DNA of 64,000 bases from Paenibacillus foliorum (lineage in GTDB: Bacteria; Bacillota; Bacilli; Paenibacillales; NBRC-103111). Positions 54,022 to 63,583 of this stretch are shown one piece after another (within the stretch, counting starts at the first letter, position 1; every line of letters begins with the position of its first letter). Where the stretch lies: assembly GCF_013141765.1 (NCBI RefSeq), contig NZ_WHOD01000009.1, positions 62,001-126,000 of the forward strand, read 5' to 3'. The translations under genes were made by a program, and so were the position numbers. The notes under the pieces were generated by a model. The model made no database searches and was not told the DNA's origin. It worked only from the letters and a program-made list of their open reading frames with translations.

Positions 54022-55686
54022 TCATGGCTTCCCGAGGTTCTCAAGCTTACCGAAATGAGGTACAACAATAAATCCGGCGCCCTCGCTCTCATTACTAACT
54101 CTAATCTGTGCTTGGTGCGCCTCCAGAATCTGCTTAGCGATAGCTAAACCAAGCCCAAATTGACCATCCGGTCCAGTCTGGAATTGGTCGAATAGGCTGG
54201 CCTTCAGCGCGTCTCCAATCGGCGGCCCATCATTCCATAAGCGAATCCCTTTATTTGCCGACCCACCTGCTTGCTCCGTATCCTGTGATGCGGCAGTTCC
54301 ATCCTTAGAAGGGGTTAGTGTAATAGATATCTTCGATTTGGCATACCTGAGCTGGTTATCAAGTACATTCTCGATAGCAACTCCCCATTGCTCCGAATCT
54401 CCTTCGACCTCCATTACAGGCAACTCAACCTCCCAATCAAGCTCTGGCCGACGATAACGCAATCGTTCAACACAATCACCAATGACAACAGACAGGTCAA
54501 AGGTGAAAAGCTTTCTTTCCCGCGCCGATAAATAATTCAGCTTGTTCAAGTACAGCAGATCGTGGATTCTTTTTTCCAACCGTGTCGCTTCGCTCTTGAT
54601 GGTCTCCACACTGTCCGCAATAGTTCCTTTTGGGTAAATACCATCGAGAATGGACTGCGCATAGCTGTGAATAACCATGACCGGCGTTTTCAGCTCATGG
54701 GAAATATTTTGCAGGAAAAATTGCTGTGACTTATCCTGTCGGACCAATCGTTCACGCATCGCTTCAAAGGCTAACGCTAGCCGTCCCATCTCATCCTTGC
54801 GATTGAGTACAAACGGCTCATGCCAATCCCGCTTTGCAATTCGTCCCACCTGCTGTTCCATCAGCACAAGGGGCCGAGACAAGTAACGGGAAAGCCATAA
54901 GCAAGGAATCCAACTAACGACGATAAGAACCATCATAAGCAGTATCAGGCGTTGGAACATGGTCATGACCAAATCGTTACGATAATTGCTCCAAGCATAT
55001 GAAACCATAAAGCCAGACTGCCCCTCCAATTGCTCTTTGCGGATAACGTAAAACATCGTGCGGTCATCAATGCTGCGGTTGTAGGTCTGAACCGTATCCA
55101 TTTGCATCTCCGCATCCTGCTCAATAGCTTCAACAAACGGTACAGGGACCGTTGTTTCCGTGTTGCTTACCAAACCTCCATTCAGCATAACCATATGTTG
55201 AATGCCAGGTCCGGCAGGTGGCCTAAGGGTTATGGAGAACGGCTGCCCGGCTGTTTGGATTACCCTCATCATTCTGCTCGGAACAGCAGTCGATTCAGCT
55301 TGAAGTCCATCTTGTCGTTCCTCTGTTGGCTCTGCATTTTGTATAACACTGCTTGCTTCTGTTGTTAGTCCAGCTATCGGGTCAACACGGATTGCAGACC
55401 TCATTGTCGTTTTCTGTTGAACCTGCTGATCATTCTGCAAGCTCTCCTTAGGAATAACATTGACACGCCCTACAGCCTCTACAGGTCGGGCAGCCGTAAT
55501 CGATACAGCCTTCATAGCATTCTCACTAGGTACAGTCCGTTGGGAATCCAGCAATATATCGTAAATTTGCTCAGTAAAGAAGCCCTTCAGAGTCCACGGT
55601 AATAAAAAAGCAAGCAATGTAAACAAGCACAAAGTGATCGCCGTGATGACGAGCCATATTTTGAGGGCAAGAGGCACATTTTTCAT
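54022..55686 (-). CDS. Sensor histidine kinase (HAMP-HisKA-HATPase)
   Basis: 554 aa. Membrane helix (about 8-32), a long extracytoplasmic region (about 33-245) rich in Gln, Thr and Ala with no recognised domain, second helix (about 248-268), HAMP, HisKA with NISHELKTPVMVIHS, and HATPase_c with NVLDNQLRYAKS and GQFGLGLAIAKQI. It starts with ATG overlapping the regulator stop as ATGA, so it is translationally coupled to its partner. The signal is unknown; the adjacent exported protein might be part of it. Confidence 0.93.
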   Translation of the reverse strand: MKNVPLALKIWLVITAITLCLFTLLAFLLPWTLKGFFTEQIYDILLDSQRTVPSENAMKAVSITAARPVEAVGRVNVIPKESLQNDQQVQQKTTMRSAIRVDPIAGLTTEASSVIQNAEPTEERQDGLQAESTAVPSRMMRVIQTAGQPFSITLRPPAGPGIQHMVMLNGGLVSNTETTVPVPFVEAIEQDAEMQMDTVQTYNRSIDDRTMFYVIRKEQLEGQSGFMVSYAWSNYRNDLVMTMFQRLILLMMVLIVVSWIPCLWLSRYLSRPLVLMEQQVGRIAKRDWHEPFVLNRKDEMGRLALAFEAMRERLVRQDKSQQFFLQNISHELKTPVMVIHSYAQSILDGIYPKGTIADSVETIKSEATRLEKRIHDLLYLNKLNYLSARERKLFTFDLSVVIGDCVERLRYRRPELDWEVELPVMEVEGDSEQWGVAIENVLDNQLRYAKSKISITLTPSKDGTAASQDTEQAGGSANKGIRLWNDGPPIGDALKASLFDQFQTGPDGQFGLGLAIAKQILEAHQAQIRVSNESEGAGFIVVPHFGKLENLGKP

Positions 55687-56381
55687 AGCTTCAACACCAT
55701 CCTGTAGCCATAGCCATACACCGTCTCCAGACGGAGATGGGGCATTTTCTTGCGAAGTCGCCTAACCAGATCGTCAACTACGCGGTCCGAGCCGTAATAA
55801 TCATCTCCCCAGACGGAATCCAGCACTTGCCCTCGCTCCATCAGCTGTCCTGCATGAACAGCAAAGTAAACAAGCAGATCGAACTCCTTGGAAGTCAGCT
55901 CCAGCTCACGGTTTTCTTGTTCATCCATCACTCTTCTCTCCTGCTCATCGATTCGGTACGGGGGCAACATATGAATTGTATGCACGCTAGAAGAATCTAC
56001 GGATAGTTCATGACGATCCGTGTAAATACGCTCCAACAGCTTGCGAGTCCTAATCACCAGCTCACGCGGCAGAAACGGCTTAGGTAAATAATCATCGCTT
56101 CCGAGCTCCAGCCCCACAACTCGGTCTATGTCAGCATCGCGGGCAGATATGAAAATAACCGGCAGCCTCTCCTGATCAGCCTTGATCTCCCTGATCAGCT
56201 GGTAGCCGTCCACCCCCGGAAGCATGATGTCCAGAATCCACAAATGAGGGCGATTTCTTATCGCCTTGCGAGCTTCTCCTCCGTCAACAAAGGTCTCTAC
56301 TTCCCAACCCTCATTACGTAAATAAGAAGCCAGCACCTGATTCAAATTCGGTTCGTCCTCTACCAAATAAATACGATACAC
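55683..56381 (-). CDS. OmpR-family response regulator
   Basis: 232 aa. Receiver with acidic pocket EDE (8-10), Asp52 in LWILDIMLPGVDG, Lys in LPKPFLPREL, and a winged-helix C-terminal domain ending YGYGYRMVLK. GTG start with AAAGGGGAG upstream. First gene of a regulator-kinase pair. It lies 170 bases downstream of the exported protein gene on the same strand, separated by a strong hairpin. Confidence 0.93.
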   Translation of the reverse strand: MYRIYLVEDEPNLNQVLASYLRNEGWEVETFVDGGEARKAIRNRPHLWILDIMLPGVDGYQLIREIKADQERLPVIFISARDADIDRVVGLELGSDDYLPKPFLPRELVIRTRKLLERIYTDRHELSVDSSSVHTIHMLPPYRIDEQERRVMDEQENRELELTSKEFDLLVYFAVHAGQLMERGQVLDSVWGDDYYGSDRVVDDLVRRLRKKMPHLRLETVYGYGYRMVLKL

Positions 56382-56455
56382 CTTCGCTCTCCCCTTTACC
56401 TATCCCTCCAATAAACGGTTATGCCGTCCTTAGGGATGAACACGTTTGTCATGGC

Positions 56456-56501
56456 TGATCCAAGCAAAGAATAACAAACAGCTTATCCTTTGCTTGGATC
56501 A
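56456..56501 (-). terminator. Hairpin between exported protein and response regulator
   Basis: Perfect 14-bp stem TGATCCAAGCAAAG (56456-56469) with CTTTGCTTGGATCA (56488-56501), extended by CATGG/CCATG after one mismatch. No long T run, so it may attenuate rather than stop transcription. Confidence 0.6.
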
Positions 56502-56551
56502 ACCATGGAAAAAAAGACGCAACCGTTACGTTACGTCCTTCTTCGGATTGC

Positions 56552-57313
56552 CTACTTCCGGCTCTCTTGCTCTTGATTCTCTTTAGATATCTCTAGCGCT
56601 TTACTCATCTGTGCAGTCTTCTCTTTATAGTCGTTCAACAGCTTGGGGAGCAGCTCCTTGATTGCCGAGCTATCATCCGCTTCCACCGCTTTAGTGAAAT
56701 CCACTTGCAGTTTAAGTTGCGGTGAAGCCTCTGATTCTTGTGTGCTAATTATACCATCCGAAACCACTGCATCCAATGGAAAAATAGCCCCTGTAGACTC
56801 AGTCCCGACTTCGGAATTAGTGGATTTATTCAAACGAACGCTAAATAAATTTTTCCCTTCCTGTCCTTCATTCGGAGCCACAACTTCCATACCATGCTCC
56901 CCAACCTCTGTTAAGGAAGGTACGATATTCTTGTCCAGCTTTTGAAGCTTAGCAGCCTCAGTAACCTTGATTGCACGGGTCGAAGACATCTTAGGGAATT
57001 GCTCTTCAACCTGTTTACGTCCTTCGAATGCAGCTAACCAAGCAGCTTCATCCGCCGGGGTGTAGGCCTTGACCAGCATTTGCAAATATTTACGTTCATG
57101 CGCTTCATTCTGCAACAGTCCTGGATGAGCTATCCGATACATGAACACCGGCTTCGCTTCCCCATTCAATGCATTCATTGAAATACTGACAGACTCAACC
57201 GCCTGTACCTTTGAAATTTGGCCTGCGGTTTCAGCCGAGGCACCTCCAACAAGACCTAAAGTTAGTGAAAACATCAATGTACCTGCGGTTACATAATGCC
57301 ATGCTTTTTTCAT
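56552..57313 (-). CDS. Exported protein, unknown function, 253 aa
   Basis: A signal peptide (about 1-27, ending ASA) precedes a soluble domain with mixed helix and strand and a C-terminal helix rich in Lys and Glu (LLNDYKEKTAQMSKALEISKENQEQE). No lipobox, membrane segment or known motif. Probably secreted. Upstream of the two-component system on the same strand, so it might be its target or modulator. Confidence 0.75.
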   Translation of the reverse strand: MKKAWHYVTAGTLMFSLTLGLVGGASAETAGQISKVQAVESVSISMNALNGEAKPVFMYRIAHPGLLQNEAHERKYLQMLVKAYTPADEAAWLAAFEGRKQVEEQFPKMSSTRAIKVTEAAKLQKLDKNIVPSLTEVGEHGMEVVAPNEGQEGKNLFSVRLNKSTNSEVGTESTGAIFPLDAVVSDGIISTQESEASPQLKLQVDFTKAVEADDSSAIKELLPKLLNDYKEKTAQMSKALEISKENQEQESRK

Positions 57314-57575
57314 TTTACATTGCTCCTTTGCAGTTGAAATGGTGTAAGGACTTGCCTCTCACAACTTCATCCTAACAAAACAATGCGGGAGCAATATCGC
57401 AACTTTATGGGAAATTATGTACCGACTTCATATATATCCTTTACGATTCATTCCAAATATGTTGGGTAAATAGTAGCTTGATAGGTTTACATTCCAGTAA
57501 ATCCGGCAAATCTAGTATTAGAACTCTATTAATGACTCTATTATTACGATTTGAAAAGGGAGGATTTGAGACTAT

Positions 57576-58271
57576 ATGCATCAGCTAAGATTCATTCTTA
57601 TACTTGGTGTTTTACTTGTTTGTATGTCAGGTACTGCCTTGCAAGCCTTCGCTTACTATTATGATGAGGATGCGTACGACATGAATGAGCTTGCTTATGG
57701 CCCGATTTACTGCCCTTGCTCTATTCCTGAATCGGACCCTGTTCCGGAGGCAGAAGTTGTTATACCGCAGCCATTGAACTACCAGGTGAATGCCGGGGAT
57801 ACGCTATATAAAATTGCAAAAGAATTCAACGTGTCGCTCCCCTCCCTGATGGCATTAAACGATACTATAGACCCCAAACGGCTAACAGTAGGACAGCAGC
57901 TGCAAATTCCCAATTCAGACACAGCTATTCCCCTGCCGGATGGACAGAGCAAAACTATCAAGAGAGTATTAAGCTCCACACTTACCGCCTATACAGCAGG
58001 CATTGAATCAACTGGCAAAACAGCTTCCCATCCTCAGTATGGAATCACCTATAGTGGCAGTAAAGCTGAGGAAGGAAGAACTATCGCGGTTGATCCCTCA
58101 ATTATCCCTATTGGAACGACGGTTTACATTGACGGGGTCGGCATTCGTACGGCGGAGGATACTGGATCAGCAGTCAGGGGTTCGCGAATCGATGTCTTTA
58201 TGGATGATGTTGGACAAGCACTCAATTTTGGCGTCAAAAGAAATGTCAAAGTATATGTGCTTTCCACGTGA
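57576..58271 (+). CDS. LysM and 3D-domain cell-wall protein (YocH type)
   Basis: 231 aa. Signal peptide (about 1-26), a Tyr/Asp/Glu-rich segment, one LysM peptidoglycan-binding domain (about 68-112, YQVNAGDTLYKIAKEFNVS) and a 3D domain (about 137-229) with its Asp residues in IAVDPSIIPIGT, AEDTGSAVRGSRIDVF. Similar to YocH and Rpf-like muralytic enzymes, which cleave wall glycans during growth or stationary phase. GGGAGG upstream of the ATG. It is transcribed alone. Confidence 0.92.
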   Translation: MHQLRFILILGVLLVCMSGTALQAFAYYYDEDAYDMNELAYGPIYCPCSIPESDPVPEAEVVIPQPLNYQVNAGDTLYKIAKEFNVSLPSLMALNDTIDPKRLTVGQQLQIPNSDTAIPLPDGQSKTIKRVLSSTLTAYTAGIESTGKTASHPQYGITYSGSKAEEGRTIAVDPSIIPIGTTVYIDGVGIRTAEDTGSAVRGSRIDVFMDDVGQALNFGVKRNVKVYVLST

Positions 58272-58391
58272 AAATGCATAGCTCTTCTTTCTTTCTACAA
58301 AAGCCCTTCCTGTTTTATGGAAAAAGACTCACCATCCTAGGTGGCCAAGCTGCGCAAAATGATGGGGAGCTGGAATAGCAATTACAGTTTG

Positions 58392-58416
58392 AGAGCTGCC
58401 CTGGCAGCTCTTTTTT
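58392..58416 (+). terminator. Terminator between the 3D-domain gene and glnS
   Basis: AGAGCTGC and GCAGCTCT form an 8-bp stem with a CCTG loop, followed by TTTTTTGG. It is 120 bases past the 3D-domain gene stop. Confidence 0.85.
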
Positions 58417-58476
58417 GGTACAAGCATCTAAGCATTCGCCAAAAAAATCATAGATTCAGAGAAGCAACCATTATAT

Positions 58477-58504
58477 TTCACAGCGTTTTTGTGTATTATA
58501 TGAT
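58477..58504 (+). promoter_or_regulatory. Promoter candidate of glnS
   Basis: TTCACA (58477-58482), 16-base spacer, TATGAT (58499-58504). It would give a leader of about 65 bases containing the hairpin at 58526-58551. Confidence 0.4.
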
Positions 58505-58525
58505 AATAAACTACTACGCGAGGAT

Positions 58526-58551
58526 AAAGTATAAAGCTAAGCTTATACTTT
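58526..58551 (+). promoter_or_regulatory. Hairpin in the glnS leader
   Basis: AAAGTATAA (58526-58534) pairs with TTATACTTT (58543-58551) over an 8-base loop that itself holds part-complementary AGC/GCT. It sits about 12 bases before the ribosome binding site. Confidence 0.5.
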
Positions 58552-58576
58552 CTTAATCTACTGAGAAAGGTTGATT

Positions 58577-60232
58577 GTGTTGGAAAACCCGTCTGCATCA
58601 TCTAATTTTATCAAAAACATTGTTATTGAAGATTTAAATTCCGGCAAAGTCGATCATATCGTTACCCGCTTCCCTCCTGAACCCAACGGCTATTTGCATA
58701 TTGGGCATGCCAAAGCAATCTGCATTAATTTCGAGTTGGCTGACGAATTTAAGGGCCGAGCTCATCTTCGTTTCGACGATACGAACCCAGTAAAAGAAGA
58801 TATCGAATATGTTGAATCTATTAAAGAAGACATCCGCTGGCTCGGCTTCGAGTGGGATGCTTTGTTCTATGCTTCAGATTATTTCGAAGAAATGTACAAT
58901 CGCGCAGTGCTTCTGATCAAGAAAGGCAAAGCCTACATCGACGATCAGTCTGCTGAAGAGATCCGCATTACCCGTGGAACCTTAACGCAGCCAGGTCAGG
59001 ATAGTCCTCACCGTGACCGCAGCGTTGAAGAAAATCTGGATTTATTCGAACGGATGCGCAACGGTGAGTTTAAGGACGGCGAACGAATTCTGCGTGCGAA
59101 AATTGATATGGCGTCACCAAACATCAATTTACGCGACCCGGCCCTCTATCGTATTTCCCATACCACCCATCATAATACAGGTGATAAATGGTGCATCTAC
59201 CCGATGTACACATTTGCCCACCCGCTTGAAGATGCAATTGAAGGAGTTACCCACTCCCTCTGTTCCTTGGAATTTGAAGACCAACGTCCTTTTTACGATT
59301 GGGTCATCGAAGAATGTGAAATGTCCAACCAGCCGAAGCAATACGAGTTTGCACGGCTTAACATAACCAATACCGTCATGAGCAAACGATTTCTGAAGCA
59401 GCTTGTGGATGAGAATATCGTAGACGGATGGGACGATCCTCGGATGCCGACCATTTCCGGTTTGCGCCGCAAAGGCTTTACTCCTGAATCGATCCGTACT
59501 TTCGTTCGTGAGGCTGGAGTTACTCGCAGCAACAGCATTGTGGATGAGCGGATGCTGGAGCATTTTATCCGTGAGGATCTGAAGCTGAAAGCTCCGCGGA
59601 CTATGGCTGTGCTGCGCCCTCTGAAGGTTGTCATCACGAATTATCCGGAAGGTCAGGTCGAGCAATTGGATGCTGAGATTAACCCCGAGAATCCAGAAAT
59701 GGGCAACCGCCAAATTTCGTTCTCACGTGAAATTTATATTGAGCAGGACGACTTTATGGAGAACCCGCCGAATAAATATTTCCGCTTGTTCCCTGGCAAC
59801 GAAGTCCGCTTGAAGAATGCCTATTTCATCAAGTGCAATGAGTTCATCAAGGATGCAGAGGGCAATGTAACAGAAATCCATTGCACCTATGATCCGGAAA
59901 CGAAGAGCGGCAGCGGTTTTACCGGGCGCAAGGTCAAAGGGACAATCCACTGGGTGGAAGCTACTCAGGCGATCCCTGCCGAGTTCCGTCTATACGAACC
60001 GCTCATTATGGATGACGCCAAGGAAGAGGGGGACTCATTCCTCGACCGCATTAACCCTAACTCCTTGCAAATTATCAGTGGCTATGTGGAGCCGAATATG
60101 AAGGATGCCACGCCCCATGACAAGCTTCAATTTTTCCGCCACGGTTACTTTAATGTCGATCCGAAGCACACCTCTGCGAGCAAGCATGTTTACAACCGCA
60201 TTGTATCCTTGAAAAGCTCGTTCGAGATTTAA
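58577..60232 (+). CDS. glnS: Glutaminyl-tRNA synthetase
   Basis: About 551 aa, close to the E. coli GlnRS length. HIGH is at 41-44, the MSKR signature (VMSKRFL) about 270, and the anticodon-binding beta barrels form the C-terminal half. It charges tRNA-Gln directly. AAAGG precedes a GTG (58577) by six bases; TTG 58571 and TTG 58580 are alternatives. B. subtilis makes Gln-tRNA with GatCAB instead, so this gene points to transfer into the paenibacilli or to dual routes. Confidence 0.95.
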   Translation: MLENPSASSNFIKNIVIEDLNSGKVDHIVTRFPPEPNGYLHIGHAKAICINFELADEFKGRAHLRFDDTNPVKEDIEYVESIKEDIRWLGFEWDALFYASDYFEEMYNRAVLLIKKGKAYIDDQSAEEIRITRGTLTQPGQDSPHRDRSVEENLDLFERMRNGEFKDGERILRAKIDMASPNINLRDPALYRISHTTHHNTGDKWCIYPMYTFAHPLEDAIEGVTHSLCSLEFEDQRPFYDWVIEECEMSNQPKQYEFARLNITNTVMSKRFLKQLVDENIVDGWDDPRMPTISGLRRKGFTPESIRTFVREAGVTRSNSIVDERMLEHFIREDLKLKAPRTMAVLRPLKVVITNYPEGQVEQLDAEINPENPEMGNRQISFSREIYIEQDDFMENPPNKYFRLFPGNEVRLKNAYFIKCNEFIKDAEGNVTEIHCTYDPETKSGSGFTGRKVKGTIHWVEATQAIPAEFRLYEPLIMDDAKEEGDSFLDRINPNSLQIISGYVEPNMKDATPHDKLQFFRHGYFNVDPKHTSASKHVYNRIVSLKSSFEI

Positions 60233-60261
60233 TTCGAACTCATTAGCTTTAGCTTATAAAG

Positions 60262-60304
60262 AAAGACAGCAGCTTCCTTCTTGGGGAGCCGCTGTCTTTT
60301 TTCC
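60262..60304 (+). terminator. Terminator of glnS
   Basis: AAAGACAGC (60262-60270) pairs with GCTGTCTTT (60291-60299), inner CTTCC/GGGAG, followed by TTTTCC. 30 bases past the stop. Confidence 0.85.
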
Positions 60305-60431
60305 ATATCCCTATTGGTGAAACGATTACCGCTACTGAGATATCGAAAAAATATTTGGCAAGATGTCACATCTTCCCATATTGCTGCATATAATGTTTTG
60401 TTGAGAATACTTTCATTTGGAGGGATTGTTC

Positions 60432-60602
60432 GTGCTAGCAACAGATGAACTTTGTGAAAAAGAGCTGGTCATGCATAAGTTGCAGGACATGGGGCTCGAT
60501 CAAATCTCGAATTGGATCAATGAATTGCCGGAAGACAAGTGGAAAGATAAGTTCGTCCTACATTGGCCAACTTTGGTAAAAGAGTGCGGCATTCGAGTAT
60601 AG
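60432..60602 (+). CDS. Small conserved-looking protein, 56 aa
   Basis: GGAGGG seven bases before GTG 60432 opens 56 codons beginning MLATDELCEKELVMHKLQDMG. The product has a helical N-terminal half and a basic, Trp-containing C-terminal half (PEDKWKDKFVLHWPTLVKECG). I do not recognise the family. It is convergent with the DUF3995 gene and ends before a shared hairpin. Confidence 0.6.
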   Translation: MLATDELCEKELVMHKLQDMGLDQISNWINELPEDKWKDKFVLHWPTLVKECGIRV

Positions 60603-60690
60603 TACTGGCTACATAAAGGCACGGCTAGCAACCGTATCACCGAGTGGAACAGCAGTAACTTGTATACCTTTTGCAGCCTATAGCGTGAAA

Positions 60691-60724
60691 AGAAGGCCCT
60701 CCTCATATTGAGGAGCGGCCTTCT
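60691..60724. terminator. Bidirectional terminator between 56-aa ORF and DUF3995 gene
   Basis: AGAAGGCC (60691-60698) pairs with GGCCTTCT (60717-60724), with inner CCTC/GAGG around ATATT. Confidence 0.8.
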
Positions 60725-60739
60725 TTATCGTTGTATGTC

Positions 60740-61162
60740 CTACAGTGAAGCCAAGTACAACAACACGGCCATCAGTAAACACAACGGACTGTAAAGCTGT
60801 GTGTCCATAGCGGCGAACCGCGTGCTTTTTACACGTTTGAAAAAACCAAGATAACGAAAATCCCCAATAGCCCTCAGCAGAAATGCCGCTGCGAAAATCG
60901 TGCAGCCCCAGCCTGTCACCACATTGGGTCCAAACCCTGGCAGCAAACCGCCATGAGCCAGAACCATAATTGAGATCGCAAAGAGAATGACGGCAATGAC
61001 AGCCGTTCCTGCTGGCCGTGGCTCGAATAACGGCTCTGTCTCCCCTTCTCTCACTGGAAGCACTCCCTTCGTGCCCCATTTGCCTCCTGCCGCCCAATAC
61101 AAGTGAATCAAACCAAGCAGCATCAGTATGCCTGAACCTGCCAAAACTGCAATCATGCTCAT
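60740..61162 (-). CDS. DUF3995 membrane protein
   Basis: 140 aa with four hydrophobic segments (about 3-22, 50-72, 78-100, 118-138). The GLIHLYWAAGGKWGTKGVLP motif after the first helix is typical of DUF3995. No role is known. ATG 61162 has GGAGGG seven bases upstream; the longer frame would start 16 residues earlier. Monocistronic. Confidence 0.88.
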   Translation of the reverse strand: MSMIAVLAGSGILMLLGLIHLYWAAGGKWGTKGVLPVREGETEPLFEPRPAGTAVIAVILFAISIMVLAHGGLLPGFGPNVVTGWGCTIFAAAFLLRAIGDFRYLGFFKRVKSTRFAAMDTQLYSPLCLLMAVLLYLASL

Positions 61163-61449
61163 AAGCCGTCCCTCCGACAATACCCTGTTTGGCCTACCCT
61201 GTACGGGCATCTAGGTCTTTTCCGTTTGTTATATTAGTATTATTAAAACACATTTAGGTGACGGATAGATATAAAAAAAGCTGCTGAACCGATTTTCATT
61301 CGAAGAGCAGGCATTCGTGCCTTGTGAAATAATATTCATGGTTTTGCTTTCGTTAGACAAACTCCTAGTCGAAGTTCTGGATTTCCTGCCGCGGTTTCGC
61401 TAAGATGGAAACAAATACGATACATTTTCAAACAAATGGAGCTGGAAAG

Positions 61450-61986
61450 ATGGAAATCGGTGCAGCAATAAGAACTATCCGCAAAAAAAAAGGAATTACC
61501 ATTGGGCAATTATGTGAAGCAACCGGCCTGTCACAAGGTTTCATGAGTCTGGTCGAAAACAATAAAACCTCGCCTTCCTTAGCTACCTTGGATTCAATTG
61601 CCGGTGTTTTGCAGGTTCCGCTTGCCTTCCTTCTGTTGAAGCAGGAGGAGCGAATGAAGGTGGTACGCAACAAAGAGCGCACCTTCAGCATGTACAAGGA
61701 TCAATTAAAAGTAGAGCATCTTGGTCAGGAGGGCGGGCTCCGCATGCTGCTGATCGAGGTGCCCCCAGGTCCCCCTTCTAACTTGGAGTTAAGCGTCCAC
61801 GAGGGGGTGGAATGCCATCTTGTGCTAAAAGGAAAGCTGCTCGCCAAACAGGGGGAAGACGAATACATCCTTGAGGAAGGCGATACCTTCTCCTGGCAAT
61901 CATTCGTTCCTCACCAAGTAACCAATATTGGCGAAGAAACGGCTGTGATATTGATCGCCAGCTATAATGAAAATCGAAAAGACTGA
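61450..61986 (+). CDS. XRE-family regulator with C-terminal cupin
   Basis: 178 aa. Helix-turn-helix (about 6-60, IGAAIRTIRKKKGITIGQLCEATGLSQGFMSLVENN) followed by a cupin (about 105-175, VHEGVECHLVLKGKL and LEEGDTFSWQSFVPHQVTN). Such regulators sense a small metabolite in the cupin. GGAG eight bases before ATG 61450 supports this start; an earlier ATG at 61405 has no site. It precedes the DoxX gene by 227 bases. Confidence 0.9.
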   Translation: MEIGAAIRTIRKKKGITIGQLCEATGLSQGFMSLVENNKTSPSLATLDSIAGVLQVPLAFLLLKQEERMKVVRNKERTFSMYKDQLKVEHLGQEGGLRMLLIEVPPGPPSNLELSVHEGVECHLVLKGKLLAKQGEDEYILEEGDTFSWQSFVPHQVTNIGEETAVILIASYNENRKD

Positions 61987-61996
61987 AGTCTAGAGA

Positions 61997-62031
61997 GCTG
62001 CTCGACCTTAACAGGTATGGGGCAGTTTTTT
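61997..62031 (+). terminator. Terminator of the XRE-cupin gene
   Basis: CTGC and ACCT pair with AGGT and GCAG across a TAAC loop, followed by TTTTTTTA. Confidence 0.6.
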
Positions 62032-62133
62032 TATTAATCGAAAAAGTCCGTGTCGCCATTTGGGCATTACTGTTAAAAAAACGATTTGAATATTAGTAAT
62101 ACAAATAATAATTATATTTTACATATATTTATA

Positions 62134-62163
62134 TTGACACTGACCCTATTTTCGTGATAAATT
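62134..62163 (+). promoter_or_regulatory. Promoter of doxX-dioxygenase unit
   Basis: TTGACA (62134-62139), 18-base spacer, TAAATT (62158-62163). Just downstream AGTAA-TCAAC-TTACT (62172-62186) is a possible operator. Confidence 0.5.
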
Positions 62164-62213
62164 TTATTTAAAGTAATCAACTTACTATTTTAAAGTTATA
62201 GGGGGAGAAAATA

Positions 62214-62618
62214 TTGAATCAAGCAAGCAGTATTATTTATACAATTGTACGTATTCTATTAGGTGTAATGTTTATCGGACATGGGGTTGCCAAATTCCAA
62301 ATGGGATTAGGTAATACCGCGGAGTGGTTTAGCAGCATCGGCTTACCTGGATTCTTTGCATATGTTGTCGCTTATTTAGAGTTAATTGGCGGTGCGGCAT
62401 TACTTTTAGGCTTCGCGACTCGTTATATATCCATCGCATATGTTCTGTTGATGATTGGGGCTATCATTGTAGTGAAGCTGCCTATGGGGCTCTTGGGCAA
62501 CGCTCAAGCTGCAGGCTTTGAATTGGAGCTTGCTTACATGCTGGCTGCTCTAAGTCTTACTGTTGACCCTATGAAGGGCTGGGGAATCGACCGACTTCTG
62601 TTTGCACGTAAAGCGTAA
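62214..62618 (+). CDS. DoxX-family membrane protein
   Basis: 134 aa with four membrane helices (about 6-26, 45-67, 72-92, 100-120). The first helix motif RILLGVMFIGHGVAKF is characteristic of DoxX/MhqP-type proteins. Homologues occur in quinone and thiol stress operons. TTG start, with GGGGGAG about six bases upstream. 104 bases before the dioxygenase gene, with a promoter of its own. Confidence 0.9.
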   Translation: MNQASSIIYTIVRILLGVMFIGHGVAKFQMGLGNTAEWFSSIGLPGFFAYVVAYLELIGGAALLLGFATRYISIAYVLLMIGAIIVVKLPMGLLGNAQAAGFELELAYMLAALSLTVDPMKGWGIDRLLFARKA

Positions 62619-62722
62619 GACGACGGCAGCATCATTGGCAGCTTGATCGACAGCTGCTTCTTTCGGAACATGAACTATTTATATAAATCGATTGAATCAA
62701 TATCATTAAGGAGGTAACAATA

Positions 62723-63499
62723 ATGGGAGCATCTTATTTTATCGGACACGGATCGCCTATGCTTGCTCTTCAAGACATACCTTACACACAAGACATACGT
62801 CGGTTGGGAGAACAGCTGGGCAAGCCTGAGGCGGTTATTTTGTTCAGTGCCCACTGGGAGAAAAGGGAGCAATCCCTAACCTATACGGACACAACTTATG
62901 AAACGATATACGATTTCGGTGGCTTTCCTGATGCCTTATTTCGTGTGAAATATCCGGCAGTTGGCTCCAAGGCGATTGCCGAGGAAGTTCATGCACTGCT
63001 TGAATCAGCTGGAATTTCCGCACAATATGATTCTACTCGGGGCTTGGATCATGGGGCTTGGGTTATACTGCGGCATTTATTCCCTGAAGCAGATATTCCG
63101 GTTATTGCATTGTCCGTAAACCCATTGCTGCCGCCGGCACAGCAGTACAGCATCGGTCAAGCGCTGGCCGTGCTTGCAGAAAAGCGCAACATCGTCATTA
63201 TTGGCAGTGGAGCCACGGTTCACAACTTCCGTAAACTAGATCTGCGTGAGCCGGATCGCGTTGACAGCTGGGCCAAGGAATTCGATGACTGGATGATTCA
63301 ACACATACAGAGCTGGGATACCACCTCTCTGTTCGATTACGAAAGACTTGCTCCCCATGCCAAAGACGCCACCCCGGATCAAGAGCATTTCCTGCCTCTA
63401 TTCCTAGCTATGGGAGCTGGCGACAAGCACCGGAAGCCTGAGCTGATACACCAAAGCTACCAATACAGATCGCTTAGCAACATGATATTGAAGTTCTAA
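62723..63499 (+). CDS. DODA-type extradiol ring-cleavage dioxygenase (LigB family)
   Basis: 258 aa, cytosolic. Metal-ligand histidines lie in FIGHGSP near the N-terminus, FSAHWE, and DHGAWVILRHLFP; the family binds a single divalent metal. Homologues open catechol rings such as 4,5-DOPA. AAGGAGG is seven to nine bases before the ATG. Following DoxX, this resembles quinone-detoxification operons of bacilli, though not the same dioxygenase family as MhqO. Confidence 0.92.
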   Translation: MGASYFIGHGSPMLALQDIPYTQDIRRLGEQLGKPEAVILFSAHWEKREQSLTYTDTTYETIYDFGGFPDALFRVKYPAVGSKAIAEEVHALLESAGISAQYDSTRGLDHGAWVILRHLFPEADIPVIALSVNPLLPPAQQYSIGQALAVLAEKRNIVIIGSGATVHNFRKLDLREPDRVDSWAKEFDDWMIQHIQSWDTTSLFDYERLAPHAKDATPDQEHFLPLFLAMGAGDKHRKPELIHQSYQYRSLSNMILKF

Positions 63500-63520
63500 T
63501 GACACATGGTTTATATAAAA

Positions 63521-63558
63521 AAATCCCCTGCCGCTATTAGTTTAGCGTAAGGGGATTT
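63521..63558 (+). terminator. Terminator of the dioxygenase gene
   Basis: AAATCCCCT with AGGGGATTT, inner CGCTA/TAGCG, followed by TTGATAG. 22 bases past the stop, between convergent genes, and so probably bidirectional. Confidence 0.85.
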
Positions 63559-63583
63559 TTGATAGTTTGGTTTCATCATCTTT

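Larger units (their letters stand above)
58272..58576. other. Intergenic region with structured RNA candidates
   Basis: From left to right: possible stems CACC/GGTG (58332-58345) and CCAAGCT/AGCTGG (58347-58375), a terminator at 58392-58416, a glnS promoter candidate at 58477-58504 and a hairpin at 58526-58551. No coding sequence was accepted. Confidence 0.5.

Noticed and set aside
58332-58416. T-box leader for glnS, suggested by AGGTGGCCAAGCTGCG near a terminator
   Set aside because: It does not match the T-box core, there is no room for Stem I after the preceding gene, and a separate promoter candidate lies downstream of the terminator.
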